21,755 nt of DNA from Choristocarpus tenellus KU-1152 (taxonomy: Eukaryota > Phaeophyceae). Each line of letters starts with the position of its first letter. Position 1 is the stretch's first letter. Below are positions 11,001 through 20,515 of this stretch, piece by piece. The notes under the pieces were generated by a model that saw only the letters and a list, made by a program, of their open reading frames with translations, was not told the DNA's origin and searched no databases. Location of the stretch: NCBI GenBank assembly GCA_964200185.2, contig CAXNAD020000328.1:1-21755 (forward strand), given 5' to 3'. Made by a program: the position numbers and the translations under genes.

Positions 11001-12177
11001 TTGTGTTCTGTATGTATCCCGATCAATTTTCATCACACTGCCCCTCTCTATTGGACACAACCACCCTGCTACCCCTAAGGTGTGAACATTGGCATCCCTG
11101 TGCCAAGGGAACCATTTTCATTTGGTGGTCTTTATGGCACAAGAAGCAAGTATGGTGACTTTGACATCACTGGAGATGGGGCAATGGAGTTTTTCACCAA
11201 TCGGCGCAAGGTGAGTTTGTTTTATCACTTGGATCAGGTGTGACCACTTTACTGTGAATTACTCTCCAGAGTACCTCACAATCATGTTCCATTCACTTGT
11301 GTGGGGAGGCTTGGAACTTCTCAATGCAGCAGGGGTGTCTACACATGATAGAGACAATTTATTTGGCGATAGAAGAAGTGGAGGTGTGAAACATAATTAT
11401 AGTCCAGAGCATTTGAGATATGAACCAGTAATCTTTTACTTAGAGGACAAATTATCTCCTTTGCTCCAAGTGGATGAGCTCCTAATAATGATTGTCTCCT
11501 GGTGTATGAGAGGGGTGGTGTCAGTGCAAACAACATTCACACAAGCACTATCAGTACTGCTGATGATTATCTATCAAAAGTTACCTAGAATGAGGTAGAG
11601 GTTTGAGGTTGGCATTGCACCATTTACCATAATGAAAGCAGGGTTCCTTAGCTATTGTTCTTTTAAGAAGTTTTCTTTTTTTCCGAACTCTAAGGTCATT
11701 TGAATGTCAGGGGGGAGTTAGTTCTAAGGTAGCCTTTTGTCTGCTGTGCTGATGTAGAGGTGTCTTTGTTTCACCAGAAGTGGTAATGACCCTTTTCTTG
11801 CAATCACCAGTTTGACCTACCATTATAGGTGACTTGTTACTTAGGTCTTTGTCTCAATGGTTGTTCTGATACAGGACCAGTCCTAATTTTTGAAGGCAGG
11901 TTTAGTTGGTGTCATATTTCGCAGAATCCATCTATAACTGTTGTACCTGTGAAAAAGGTATCATTGTAAGTCTGCAGCTGACCATGGAGGTAGGGTTGTG
12001 CAAGCATGTAAGCATTGTCTGAAGCAGATTTTGACTCCCATTGCTATCTCAGTTCCAATGTTCTTCATGTGCCCCTTATATCACACACAGATCACAACCA
12101 AGTGGAACCTTCCCCAGGCTGAAGCGGGCGCTGGAAGGTCAGGGTCAGACCAGGCCAGCTTTGTAGGGCAGATTTGA
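5254..12177 (+). CDS. ALDH6A1: Methylmalonate-semialdehyde dehydrogenase, acylating (ALDH6 family), 12 exons
   Basis: The family converts malonate and methylmalonate semialdehydes plus CoA and NAD+ to acetyl- or propionyl-CoA, CO2 and NADH, in mitochondrial valine and pyrimidine catabolism. Exons: 5254-5595, 5799-5909, 6286-6363, 7082-7105, 7618-7622, 8433-8540, 8812-9015, 9281-9437, 10142-10384, 10636-10762, 11080-11210, 12091-12177. They sum to 538 codons plus TGA, in frame throughout and close to the human length (535). Landmarks: NNFIGGKDVPP in exon 1; PFNFP with the oxyanion-hole Asn near residue 180; VILKPSEKVP; TFVGSSGVA; LGGAENH, lacking the Glu of hydrolytic ALDHs as expected for a CoA-dependent enzyme; FAGCAGQRCMA with nucleophile Cys near 311; EEVFGPVLKVV; GVNIGIPVPREPFSFGG. 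The 5' end is uncertain: the coding-like part begins after a strong acceptor ending at 5312, so an upstream exon may replace residues 1-20. Introns at 6364-7081, 9438-10141 and 11211-12090 contain nothing else recognised. Confidence 0.93.
5910..6285 (+). other. GC-AG intron in the dehydrogenase gene
   Basis: The exon ending ...CTCATGCAG at 5909 is followed by GCAAGG instead of GT. The acceptor is 'ttttaacag' ending at 6285. Both sides are phase 0. The spliced peptide runs EWACSMPQLMQ then GKILQVSRGIDCRDM, which keeps the family's spacing between the EHACS-like and PLGV-like motifs. CAG|GCAAG is the classic context of GC donors, where a strong match to U1 elsewhere offsets the C at +2. Confidence 0.8.
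7082..7105 (+). other. 24-base micro-exon encoding PFNFPIMV (catalytic Asn)
   Basis: The acceptor 'gcctcaatcag' ends at 7081, and GTGAGT begins at 7106. The eight codons, CCC TTC AAC TTC CCC ATC ATG GTG, give PFNFPIMV. This is the conserved PFNFP segment whose Asn stabilises the thioester/oxyanion intermediate in aldehyde dehydrogenases. It joins at phase 0 to the preceding exon, which ends VGVVACCV. The spacing matches the family exactly (PVGVVACCVPFNFP against PLGVCAGIAPFNFP in the human protein). Confidence 0.92.
7618..7622 (+). other. 5-base micro-exon CCCAT (Pro plus first two bases of Met)
   Basis: After the 24-base exon the protein needs Pro-Met (or Leu) before Trp-Thr-Val-Pro. The next exon at 8433 begins in phase 2 with a lone G before TGG, so five bases are missing in both frame and protein. 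In the intervening sequence 'accaaaccccag|CCCAT|gtgagtgatt' supplies exactly those five bases between a proper acceptor (AG 7616-7617) and a perfect GTGAGT donor (7623-7628). The result is PFNFPIMVPMWTVPIALTAG, the canonical family sequence. Upstream, 'gttaataatc' could serve as a branch site. cDNA evidence is not available here. Confidence 0.82.
7993..8025 (+). repeat. (TG)n microsatellite in the intron after the 5-base exon
   Basis: An uninterrupted TG run of about 16 units lies in the 810-base intron between the 5-base exon and the exon starting at 8433. UG-rich intron RNA can bind splicing factors in other eukaryotes, but a role here is only a possibility. Confidence 0.95.
10054..10068 (+). 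repeat. Short (CA)n repeat in a dehydrogenase intron
   Basis: An uninterrupted CA run of about 7 units, continuing into an impure CA-rich stretch to about 10092, lies 73 bases upstream of the acceptor at 10141. It is simple-sequence DNA within the intron 9438-10141. Confidence 0.9.
10834..10849 (+). repeat. Short (GT)n repeat in a dehydrogenase intron
   Basis: Eight GT units in a row lie inside the intron 10763-11079. Together with the runs at 7993 and 10054 this makes three TG/CA tracts in introns of the same gene. Confidence 0.9.
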
Positions 12178-13163
12178 AAGATGACCTACAAAATATAACT
12201 TGGTCTTTGTAGTGGAAGCAAGAGTCGGACATTGGCCACATTGTTCTGGGTGGTGTAACTGAGAACTTACTACTAATGCTATTACAATCCAGTCCTATTT
12301 GGTGTAGCTGCTGTTCAATGCACTTGTTTGTGCTCCTCCCTCAATCGATTTATTTTTGTGTGATGAGTGATAAGCACCAATCACAAAATCAGTGCATGTC
12401 AAAATCATCTCTTTTTATCTTGCAGTGTTTAGAAGTCATGAGCACAAAAGTAGTACAGCTTGCATCAGCTGATGGAAAGCACTTTTTTTTAAAATACTGA
12501 ATGCAATGGTGCAAATGGGAATACAGGAAAAGTTTATCTCCATGAGTCATATTTCCAATCTATCCAATTAATTCCCAATACAGTATTTTTTGTACAATAG
12601 CAGCAACCTTTTGCCTAGTCTGCACAGGAACATGTATGTTCCGATTGTATTAGATACCCTATATAGAGGTCAACCTCTTGAAAATGGAGAATTAGGCTGC
12701 CTAGTTGCAGTATCCATCATAGTCTAATCGTTAAGTGTTGCAGACTGGGACAGTTTAATCAGCTTCAGTTCACAATTTGTTGAGGACAACCAAGATCATA
12801 CCCGAAAAATCCTAGTTATCCAGTTGTTTATACCTTCCATCAGAAGACAATATACTGTCACAAGGTGTCACACAACTTAGTGCTTTTCTCACCACAAGGT
12901 GTCATCACTCACAAATCACTTCACATTCATTCGTGACTTTGAATCTCTGCCTGAGGCCTGTGGATGTTTAGTGTTTGCAAGGTTCGGATCATCTACTGGG
13001 TGTGCCCTCCCCCACATGCGTATTATGATGAGGAAGACCAGGTTGAACAAAAATCAAAGGGTGGACTAGTGTGGATATAGTTGTAATCAATACAGATAAA
13101 ATGTGTTGACTGTGTCTATCCCATGTATGTATCTACCTTCTCTCTTCCAGTAACATATCAGCA
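12178..13163. other. Intergenic region downstream of the dehydrogenase
   Basis: No coding sequence was recognised. It follows the dehydrogenase stop codon and should hold its 3' untranslated region and poly(A) site, which could not be placed. A 12-base direct repeat, CACAAGGTGTCA, occurs at 12859-12870 and 12893-12904. Confidence 0.5.
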
Positions 13164-13768
13164 ATGCCACCAACAAATACTTCAGAGGTGTCTCATATTG
13201 AAATCATTACGAATCCATCTTTGCTCGTGACAGTCAACCCCTCAACCACGTATGTTTCAGCCTCCTTAAGGAAGAGATTACTGAATAATAAGCAGTCTCA
13301 GATACTGCACAAACACTACCAATTGTATGTGTTTGCTAGTATATTTCGATGCCACATTTCTTCAGAGAAGTGTGTTTTTTTTCACACACTTGAATTATTC
13401 CAGAGTGTTCACTGTTGACCCGCTGCATGTGTGGCTGTGTGGTTAATGGGCAGTATGCTCTAACCTACAATACTTCATATATTAGGTGTGGTGATTGTGC
13501 TATGCGATCATGTTTCTCTGTGTTTACAGCTCATCAATTTGCTACAGATGATAGAGTTGGCCATCATTCCTTGTGCATGTATGCAGACCCAGAGGAGAGT
13601 AAGCTGACAGAAAAAAATGGATGTGGTGGACCTGAGACACCACAATTGTCTCACTATTTTGGGGAAATTAAATACAGTACATACATTATGGCCAGACAGT
13701 CCCCTGTAAGGGCACTTACTCAGGAACAACCACAAGGTGAAGGTTATCACACCATGGGACCAGGGTAA
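13164..13768 (+). other. Possible unrecognised coding segments between convergent genes
   Basis: An ATG at 13164, just after an acceptor-like 'tctcttccag', opens a frame of 84 codons ending at 13418. A second open frame runs 13415-13768 and ends beside a perfect donor-like GTAAGT at 13766. Phrases such as HIEIITNPSLLVTVNPSTT and EKNGCGGPETPQLSHYFGE match no family I know, and a competing open frame covers 13508-13846 on the minus strand. A small multi-exon gene or a non-coding transcript is possible, but so is chance. No function is proposed. Confidence 0.15.
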
Positions 13769-13987
13769 GTGCACCAATGCAAAACACTTTATTAGTAGAA
13801 GTATATTTTCCCTGGATTTCCTCTTGAAATTACTTAATCCCTCCACTGAACTAAAAACTAAATTTGCCTTGTGGCCTGATACAAAAAAGTTCAGTGTCTT
13901 TGGACTATAGTCAGATCATACACAGTACACAAGTGCACTTTTCGAGTACCAAACCACATTAATGCTGCAACATGGTTGTTGTCCAGC

Positions 13988-16900
13988 TTACCCCAACAAG
14001 CTCAAACGCTCTAGTAATGGTCGCCCAGGATATATTCGTGACCATTCAGCAAGAACAGGAGCAGCTCCGCTGCCAAACTGGCTCATGGCTTGCACAACTA
14101 TTGCCGCATGACGTGCTTCTGCATCTCTCTCTATGAACTCTCTTGCTCGTTCCTGCACAGAGGGTACAGGATTTAATGAGTCAGTAACAGTCAGTCTTAT
14201 GGGGGTTGGGGATAGCAAAGTTGGAGTAAAATAAGGGCTGCTTACAATAGATGCATTTTGAAAATGGCTCACAGGTGTCATCCAAGTCCGAACATCCTTG
14301 ACCTATACTACATTCACAGCCCCACATGGTACATCATCAAACAGAACAAACTGTGAGGAAAGCAAACAGTGTACATTAAACTATATGCATAGTAATTAAC
14401 TCAGGACAGAACCATGAGGCTCAGCTGAAACACGCCTTGCACTTCATACCCAAAAATGAAACAATAGAGCAGAACTGGCCATAGACTCTACTCCTCCGCC
14501 ATTACTGTGAAAACTCTCAAGTCAGAGTCACATTTCCTCACCTTCAATATTTCTTCTGTTTTGTCTGCCTTGCCACCCTCCTTTACCCTTGCTCCCACAT
14601 CTCCATCCAACACTTCATGCATTGCACCTTTCATGCCTATTCCCCTTGCAAGCACTGCATCCTTGAGCTCGGCAAGTAGCACAGTAGCCATAGCTAAGTC
14701 TTGTTCACTTTCTGCAGTCTCTGGGTTGCACAAAACCGCAACTTGGGATTGGGTTACAGAATGATCAAGCAAACGACCAGCTGCACGAGTGACGGCTGCA
14801 AGGGCTGCGTCTTTCTGTTCACCTCGCCTTGCAATGGAGAGGTTGGCTTGGTGCTTACGAAGACCCAAAAGGACCTTTGGAGGGATTAGTTTGTTGCAAA
14901 CACACACACGAATAGGAAGAAGACACAATACATGTTCGTGTTCAGAGTTGGAATGGGCTATACACATGCAAAAGAAAAGTTGGTGGATCAGAAAAAACTT
15001 TGTTTACCAAGTTCCACTGAGGTTTGATCCTACAGCTGAAGTGCAAGACATAACCCAAATGTAGAGAAGTCTGCACAAATGTGTTTAATAAAGAGGGGGA
15101 AAATGGAATAGGTTATGAGGAACTCTCAGCCAGTGGCAATTGCAACTCACAGCACCAGCCTTTCCCTCCTCCACAACATTGACAAATGTAACACTGTCAC
15201 ACACCTCGCCAAGGCTCACAACACTCCCAGGCATTTCCCCTTCTAGCCGGAGCCACAGATCGTAGTCCTCAGCCGGCTCTGCTGCATGGTTGTATCCCCC
15301 TGCTGCCAGCACAACACTTTTCCTCATGATAACTGAGGGGTGCGCCAGGCAACAGCTGAACAGGAGGGACCACCCAAGGAACCAAGGATCAGTTGGGTGT
15401 CTCGCAATGAAACTGAACCCTGTTGCAGGCACACTTGCAGCAGTCACCTCCCTCATTACATCTGAAGCTTCACTGCTGAATACTGCCACAGAGCTACCAG
15501 CAACTGCCACTCTGGGGTTAGCCAGCATGAAATCAACCTGTGCAATGGGAAGAGTTGAAGTGTGTAGTAGGAGGCACAACCAACACAGGCGGAACTTCCA
15601 CCTGTTTTATGTTTGGACCTATGTTTGGAGAGTTGACCTTCACTGGCCATCAACTGTCTGTGTGAACTTTCATAGAGAACAGGGCTGCCTCTCAACCCAT
15701 TTAGGGAAAAGAGGACTCTGCTTGGGACAACCAACTCAACAAGATATATCCTCCAGGGCGCATATTATGTACTGATAAATATACCTCTTAGGTGGGAAAA
15801 ACAGAAAGACTCAATCGTCACATTAGCAACCTTAATCCTCATGCCCCACCGTACTGAGGACAATGCGTGAAAACAACCCTTCCCCTCATCACCCTCACTT
15901 CTCACCTGGCGTTGTAGGCGATCAGGGAAGCACACATCATCTGCATCCATTCTTGCAACAAGTACCCCCTGTGCCTCCCTCATACCTTCATTTAGGCTTG
16001 CTGCAAGACCCTGAGGAACATCATGCCTGATGACACGAACTCGATAGTTATCCTCCATTTGATCGTAACTCCTACACCTGATATTATCTGTGGCCTCAAG
16101 TGCCATCTCAACTGCCCCATCAACTGACCCGTCATCAATGATCAGTAGCTCTAGTTTTGGTACTCCCTGACTATTCAAGATACTTGTAATAGAAGCAAGG
16201 AGGTGGGCACCCCCATTGAGGACTGGAAGCAAAACTGTGACAGTTGGAGTCCATTGAAGGGGGTCTGAGCAGAAAGGTAGCTCCCCTTGTCGTAGTTGAT
16301 TGAGTCCATCCCCACTGTCTTCACATCCTGCCTCAATAGTCCCTTCTACCACATTATCTTGACCACCCTCCACCTCCTCTGCACCTGTAAACACAAGCTC
16401 ACCCACATGCACAGAGTTAGACCTTCGGAGGCGGTAAAAGCTTTCATCCAGCCCCTGCGGGCAACTACCATTGCACCTCTCTTGTAGTAACCTGTCTAGA
16501 TCACTAAGATCTCCGCCATGTGTGGAGTACACTGGGGTGACATATGTTGCCTGGACACGGTTTACTGCAATAGAGCACAACACTGCTCTGCCGGCACAGG
16601 CTGCTCGGGGGGGGAGGACGCCTCTAGCAATTGTCGAGGCTGAGGGAGCAGGTTGAGGAGCCACCTGTTGCTGGGGTAGACGAAGCAGGCGGTGCCCATT
16701 GTGCTCTAGGAGGTTTGGATTGGCTACCGCAGCTTCACCAAAACTTGCTGCAATGTTGTCAAGGATGAGCTCTATGTCCATGAGTCTATGTGGCAGAGAC
16801 AAGTGGTGGCAGCAGGGGGGAGTAGAGCATTCATGACCAGGCATGTTTTTGACACAAGAGGACTAGGACGCCTGTGCCAGTAAACAATTGCCGAGAGAGG

Positions 16901-18729
16901 GTCTAGCAGTTTATTTACAACGTTTTGGACCAAGCAATTCTGTCTGCTGCTAATGATTGTGCGCTACATGTGATTCATAGCAACCTCTTCAAGTGCCAGG
17001 GGGTCCAACCCTCACCACAAAAAAATGTTGTGGCTTTGAACACAGCCCCACAGGAGCACGATCAGAGCCGAACAACACTGCTAATCTGAAAGAACGGGTG
17101 CAGCAACACAGTCAACACAGTGGAGTAAGAGCGATTATAACAAACAAGCTTCCAGATATTACAAACTGTATCCACAGCCCCTTAATACTTCCTCCACTTC
17201 AGGAGACTCCCATGAAGGACTAGTCACCTGTATAGTCCTCCTGTAAGATCACATGGGTAGTCCCACTCCCCTGAACCCTCTTCCCGTGAAAAGGTCAGAA
17301 TGTCAAAATCCGCCTGTAAACCCGTATCTCCTCCTGTTCCTGACCCAACCACCACCTTCCCCACCTTTGCAGTTGCAGTGGGTGTGTAAGTGGTGGGTGT
17401 AAACAGGGGTACCCTGCACGGAGACCCAGCAGGGTGGGACCAGGTGATATGGGGGTTCAGCCTCAGATGGACACAATGAACGGACAAGTCTGGAAAAAGG
17501 GAGTGATAGGAAAGAGGGGGGTGGAGCCTGTATTGAGTCTGTGTGTCCATGAAGCATTGGTTGTCCATGCTGTGTACAAGAGATTCTTCAGGCGGGGACT
17601 AAAAGTATAAGGGAAAACCACTGCAGAGATAAAGAAAAAAGGAAAACATTGAGAGGGGCAGCACATAGATTGACTTGTTACTGTAGGAAAGTCGTGTGGG
17701 ATATGTTGTTTCTAATCCTGCCAGATGGGGGGAGGAGAATCGCAGATTGTACCTTTTGATGGAGGACGGTACCGTACTTACATATCATCGACAAGCTGGC
17801 AAATCAACCTTTTTACTGTCTGCGTATCGCAGACCACTTTATAGAACTGCAAGTCACTACCATAAAAACAGGATATATTGGAGAGTAGTATGGATAACTG
17901 TTCAAGGTAGGCACCTCTTTCTGACATTGAATGCTTATCACAGAATGTGTGAAATGAAAAACAACCAACAGAGGCATGACTAACCAGTGTTGAGAATCCG
18001 AACTGCTTTATAAAGTGGAAAGTCGTCGTAGAAGAGCATGTCGTCCACAGCGAACAGCACAAACGAGTTTCTTCCTCCCTCCCCTCGTCCATCACCGATC
18101 AACTCCCTTAGTTGGCGGTAGAAACCTCCCTTCTGCTCTCTCAAAAAGTTCACTCCTGGGTGAACAGACCTAACAAAATCATAGGAATCCGACATTTCCC
18201 ACTTCCTCGTCCCTCTGACGTTATTCCAGTTTGGAAGCTTGCCTTCATCATGGCACCCTGTCCCCCTCTGCCTGTCAACATGTTGCTCGGACGACACAGA
18301 GCCTACCATATGACTCGACAACTCCAACGCCTCACCAGTGGCTACATACAATATCGAGATGCGTAAGTATATTTCATCTGAGAGGAGGTGACGTGAGGTA
18401 GATTGCAAGAGCTGATCAAGTTGAAACGCTCTGTCCTTGGAGAAACAGATGAGGTGCACGATGGATGGAGCAGGTAGGGATGATTGAGTGGGGGTGGAGA
18501 CTTCACCACCAACAAAAACTCTTCCAATCTGGTCATGGGGAAGAGAATCCTCATCATTACATGATTGAGATCTAGGGATGAACCCGGCAATTCGAGAGAG
18601 AATCTCAGTGTCCATAGAGGTTAAAATTATGATAAGGGTTTTGAAGACATTTGTACGAAGTATCAAACCAACACCAACATAGTCCCAAAAATAATATATA
18701 GCCAGTGCGGTAGAAAACCAATCGACCAT
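13988..18729 (-). CDS. Two-module glycosyltransferase, 905 residues, six exons
   Basis: Minus-strand exons: 18729-17985, 17489-17228, 16785-15906, 15537-15205, 14874-14542, 14152-13988. Phases at the joins are 1, 2, 0, 0, 0 and match everywhere. In-frame TGA codons stand directly upstream of the ATG. Residues 4-36 are largely hydrophobic and could be a type II Golgi/ER anchor; an alternative start, Met39, would remove it. Module 1 (about 90-468) has VHLICFSKDRAFQLDQLL, the DXD-like FAVDDMLF near 228-230, VHLRLNPHITW, EWDYPCDLTGGLYR near 323-336, then NPNLLE, AVNRVQATY and NSVHVGELVF. It resembles an uncharacterised GT-A-like family. Module 2 (about 518 to 770) is a bacterial-type GT2: VTVLLPVLNGG, LIIDDGS (550-556), metal-binding RMDADD (614-619), LAHPSVIMRK, EDYDLWLRL (719-727, likely catalytic region) and LRKHQANLS. 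Donor and acceptor sugars cannot be told. It probably builds a surface or secreted glycan. The family assignment of module 1 is from memory. Confidence 0.85.
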
Positions 18730-18843
18730 CGATCATCACCCATGCATCATATCCTTAGAAACGACGGTGCTAACTAACAAGTAGAGTTCCAGTATCTGCA
18801 AGGAGCCAGAATTGCTAGAAGCTTAAACAACACACGAAACACG
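18730..18843. promoter_or_regulatory. Short divergent intergenic region
   Basis: Only 114 bases separate the glycosyltransferase start codon (minus) from the tentative first ATG of the cysteine protease (plus). If both starts are right, this is a compact bidirectional promoter. No TATA box or other recognisable element was seen. The protease start is uncertain, so the true gap may be larger, up to about 430 bases if the first exon shown is wrong. Confidence 0.3.
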
Positions 18844-20515
18844 ATGCGTCTCCTCAACCCTGTCGACCTGACAATGATAGTGGTGCTAGGCAATGGTATC
18901 ACTACATCCTCGGCAAAGTGCTGCAATCGTACAGCAGTAAGGCTAGGCTGCAACGAATCGCTAGCCAATTGAACACTGCTGTGCCTGCTTCACAAAACAT
19001 CTATCGACCTATGTATTAAGGATTAACTATGCCAACGAGGGACGGATTTGTTTCTCCTTGTCGATGAGATAGGTGCTTGTGATCGCAATACCTTTTGTGT
19101 AACGTCGATCTTCAACTTCAACACGTCCCCTTTTCACTTTGGACTTCCTTCTTACAGACAAACCTACTGGAAATTCCAGTCCATGGGCAGGCAGAACAGA
19201 CTCCCTTGATCCCGGTGACAAAGCTGCCAAAGACCTTCGACTGGAGCAACGTAAACGGGGTGCGTTGGCAAAACAGGCTTGACATTGTACAGCACAGACT
19301 TAATAAGTTATAGTTCGTCGGGCTACCCCTTACTCTCATGCATTGTGACTTTCCCGTCCACCTAATACATATTTCGCATACGTATTATCATACTCAATGC
19401 GTGGAAGGAAAGTCTGGTAGTAACCATCTACAATAGTTCGATGTAAGATCGCAAGTCGTCGACAGCAGAGGACTATCAAGTCCACTCCAATTCGACATGG
19501 CCTCGACGGTAATATTACCTGTTGTGTTCCTTCCCCACCTAACCAGTATAACTACCTAGTCTCGAACTGGAATCAGCATATCCCTACCTACTGCGGTTCA
19601 TGCTATGCTCACGGCACGCTGGCCTCTGTACAAGACAGAATCAAGATATTCAAAGGAGGGCGTGCTCCCGACATAATGCTGGCTCGCCAGTCGTTTCTCA
19701 ATTGTGGGTGAGTACTATTTGTCATTGAAAAAATGAGTTACGTTCACCAAGAAGCCAGAGTCTATGGCAGAAGGGTATTCTCTTGTTTTTACCAAAGTTA
19801 ATACCTTCGTCTTCAATTCTAGAAGTATGGACTTCTTTGGGCAAGACCTTGTTGCAACAATTCTGGCAGTGCTACGATAGTGTTCTTCTTTGCTGGTGGG
19901 CCTCTTTCCCTATAGAATACAATGTAGCATGTTCAGAGGGACCTAAAAATAGCTAGTGGTCAAGACAATAAAATCTAAACTGTATATTCTTCCAACCGTA
20001 CTTATTTATTTGGACAAAGGCAGAAAGAGATTTCCTACAGTGCACCACCAGATGTGTTCGAAACATTTAGGCTTCAAACAATGTTATTTATGCTCTTTCA
20101 TTTTCTACTTGATCTCTCCTCTCCTACACCTAAATCTGCCTCTCATGGATTATTTTATTCGCCCCAGTAAATGAGGCCGAAGGGTCAGAAAAACGCTCCT
20201 TTTAAGGATTATACTAGCAAAAGGACTTTGTTGACACCCCAGATATCACCCTCTTTTCTTTGGGCCCATACATCACCCCCTCTTATATAGACATCTGCAT
20301 TCACACCTTTGACAAGTGCCATCAACAACACCCCGTATTTCTATCGATCTAGACCAGCTCATGGCTATGGCTCTGGCTGCGGTGGAGGCAATCCAAATGA
20401 CATATTTGGGTTCATGCATGATGTGGGGCTGCCAGATGAAACATGCAACAATTATGTGGCTGAAACCACTACCAGTTGTGACTCCATGGCTATTTGCATG
20501 AACTGCATGGTCAAG
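18844..20515 (+). CDS. CTSZ: Cathepsin X/Z-like papain-family cysteine protease, 5' part
   Basis: The family (peptidase C1A, cathepsin X) contains lysosomal carboxypeptidases. Exons: 18844-18936 (tentative), 19158-19259, 19547-19707, 20353-20515, with phases 0, 0, 2 and a phase-0 donor GTGTGT at 20516. Exon 1 gives a signal-like start, MRLLNPVDLTMIVVLGNG. Exon 2 gives the mature N-terminus, KLPKTFDWSNVNG. Exon 3 gives SNWNQHIPTYCGSCYAHGTL with the oxyanion Gln near residue 75, the HIP mini-loop typical of cathepsin X, and nucleophile Cys near 84; the Trp that normally follows it (CGSCW) is Tyr. Exon 4 gives GSGCGGGNPNDIFGFM, then VGLPDETCNNY, close to the cathepsin X PDETCNNY motif. The short propeptide also fits this family. 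The His and Asn part of the triad (about 130 residues) is not visible downstream, so the gene either continues past the window or is broken. Exon 1 is the weakest part. Confidence 0.85.

Noticed and set aside
15765-16844. Separate GT2 gene starting at the ATG at 16844
   Set aside because: The first 20 codons lie in intron-like sequence before an acceptor at 16786, and joining at 16785 to the exon ending at 17228 restores a split Arg codon and continuous family motifs. A separate gene would also lack the start of module 1.
17303-17666. Two further minus-strand frames overlapping glycosyltransferase exon 2
   Set aside because: They are alternative-frame shadows of the exon at 17228-17489 and of the intron before it.
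18774-18968. Minus-strand open frame upstream of the glycosyltransferase
   Set aside because: It has no recognisable motif, is followed by in-frame stops before 18729, and is antisense to the proposed signal-peptide exon of the protease.
20309-20352. Methionine at 20309 as a protein start
   Set aside because: The sequence before 20353 is intron; the G/A split glycine codon joins this exon to the one ending at 19707.
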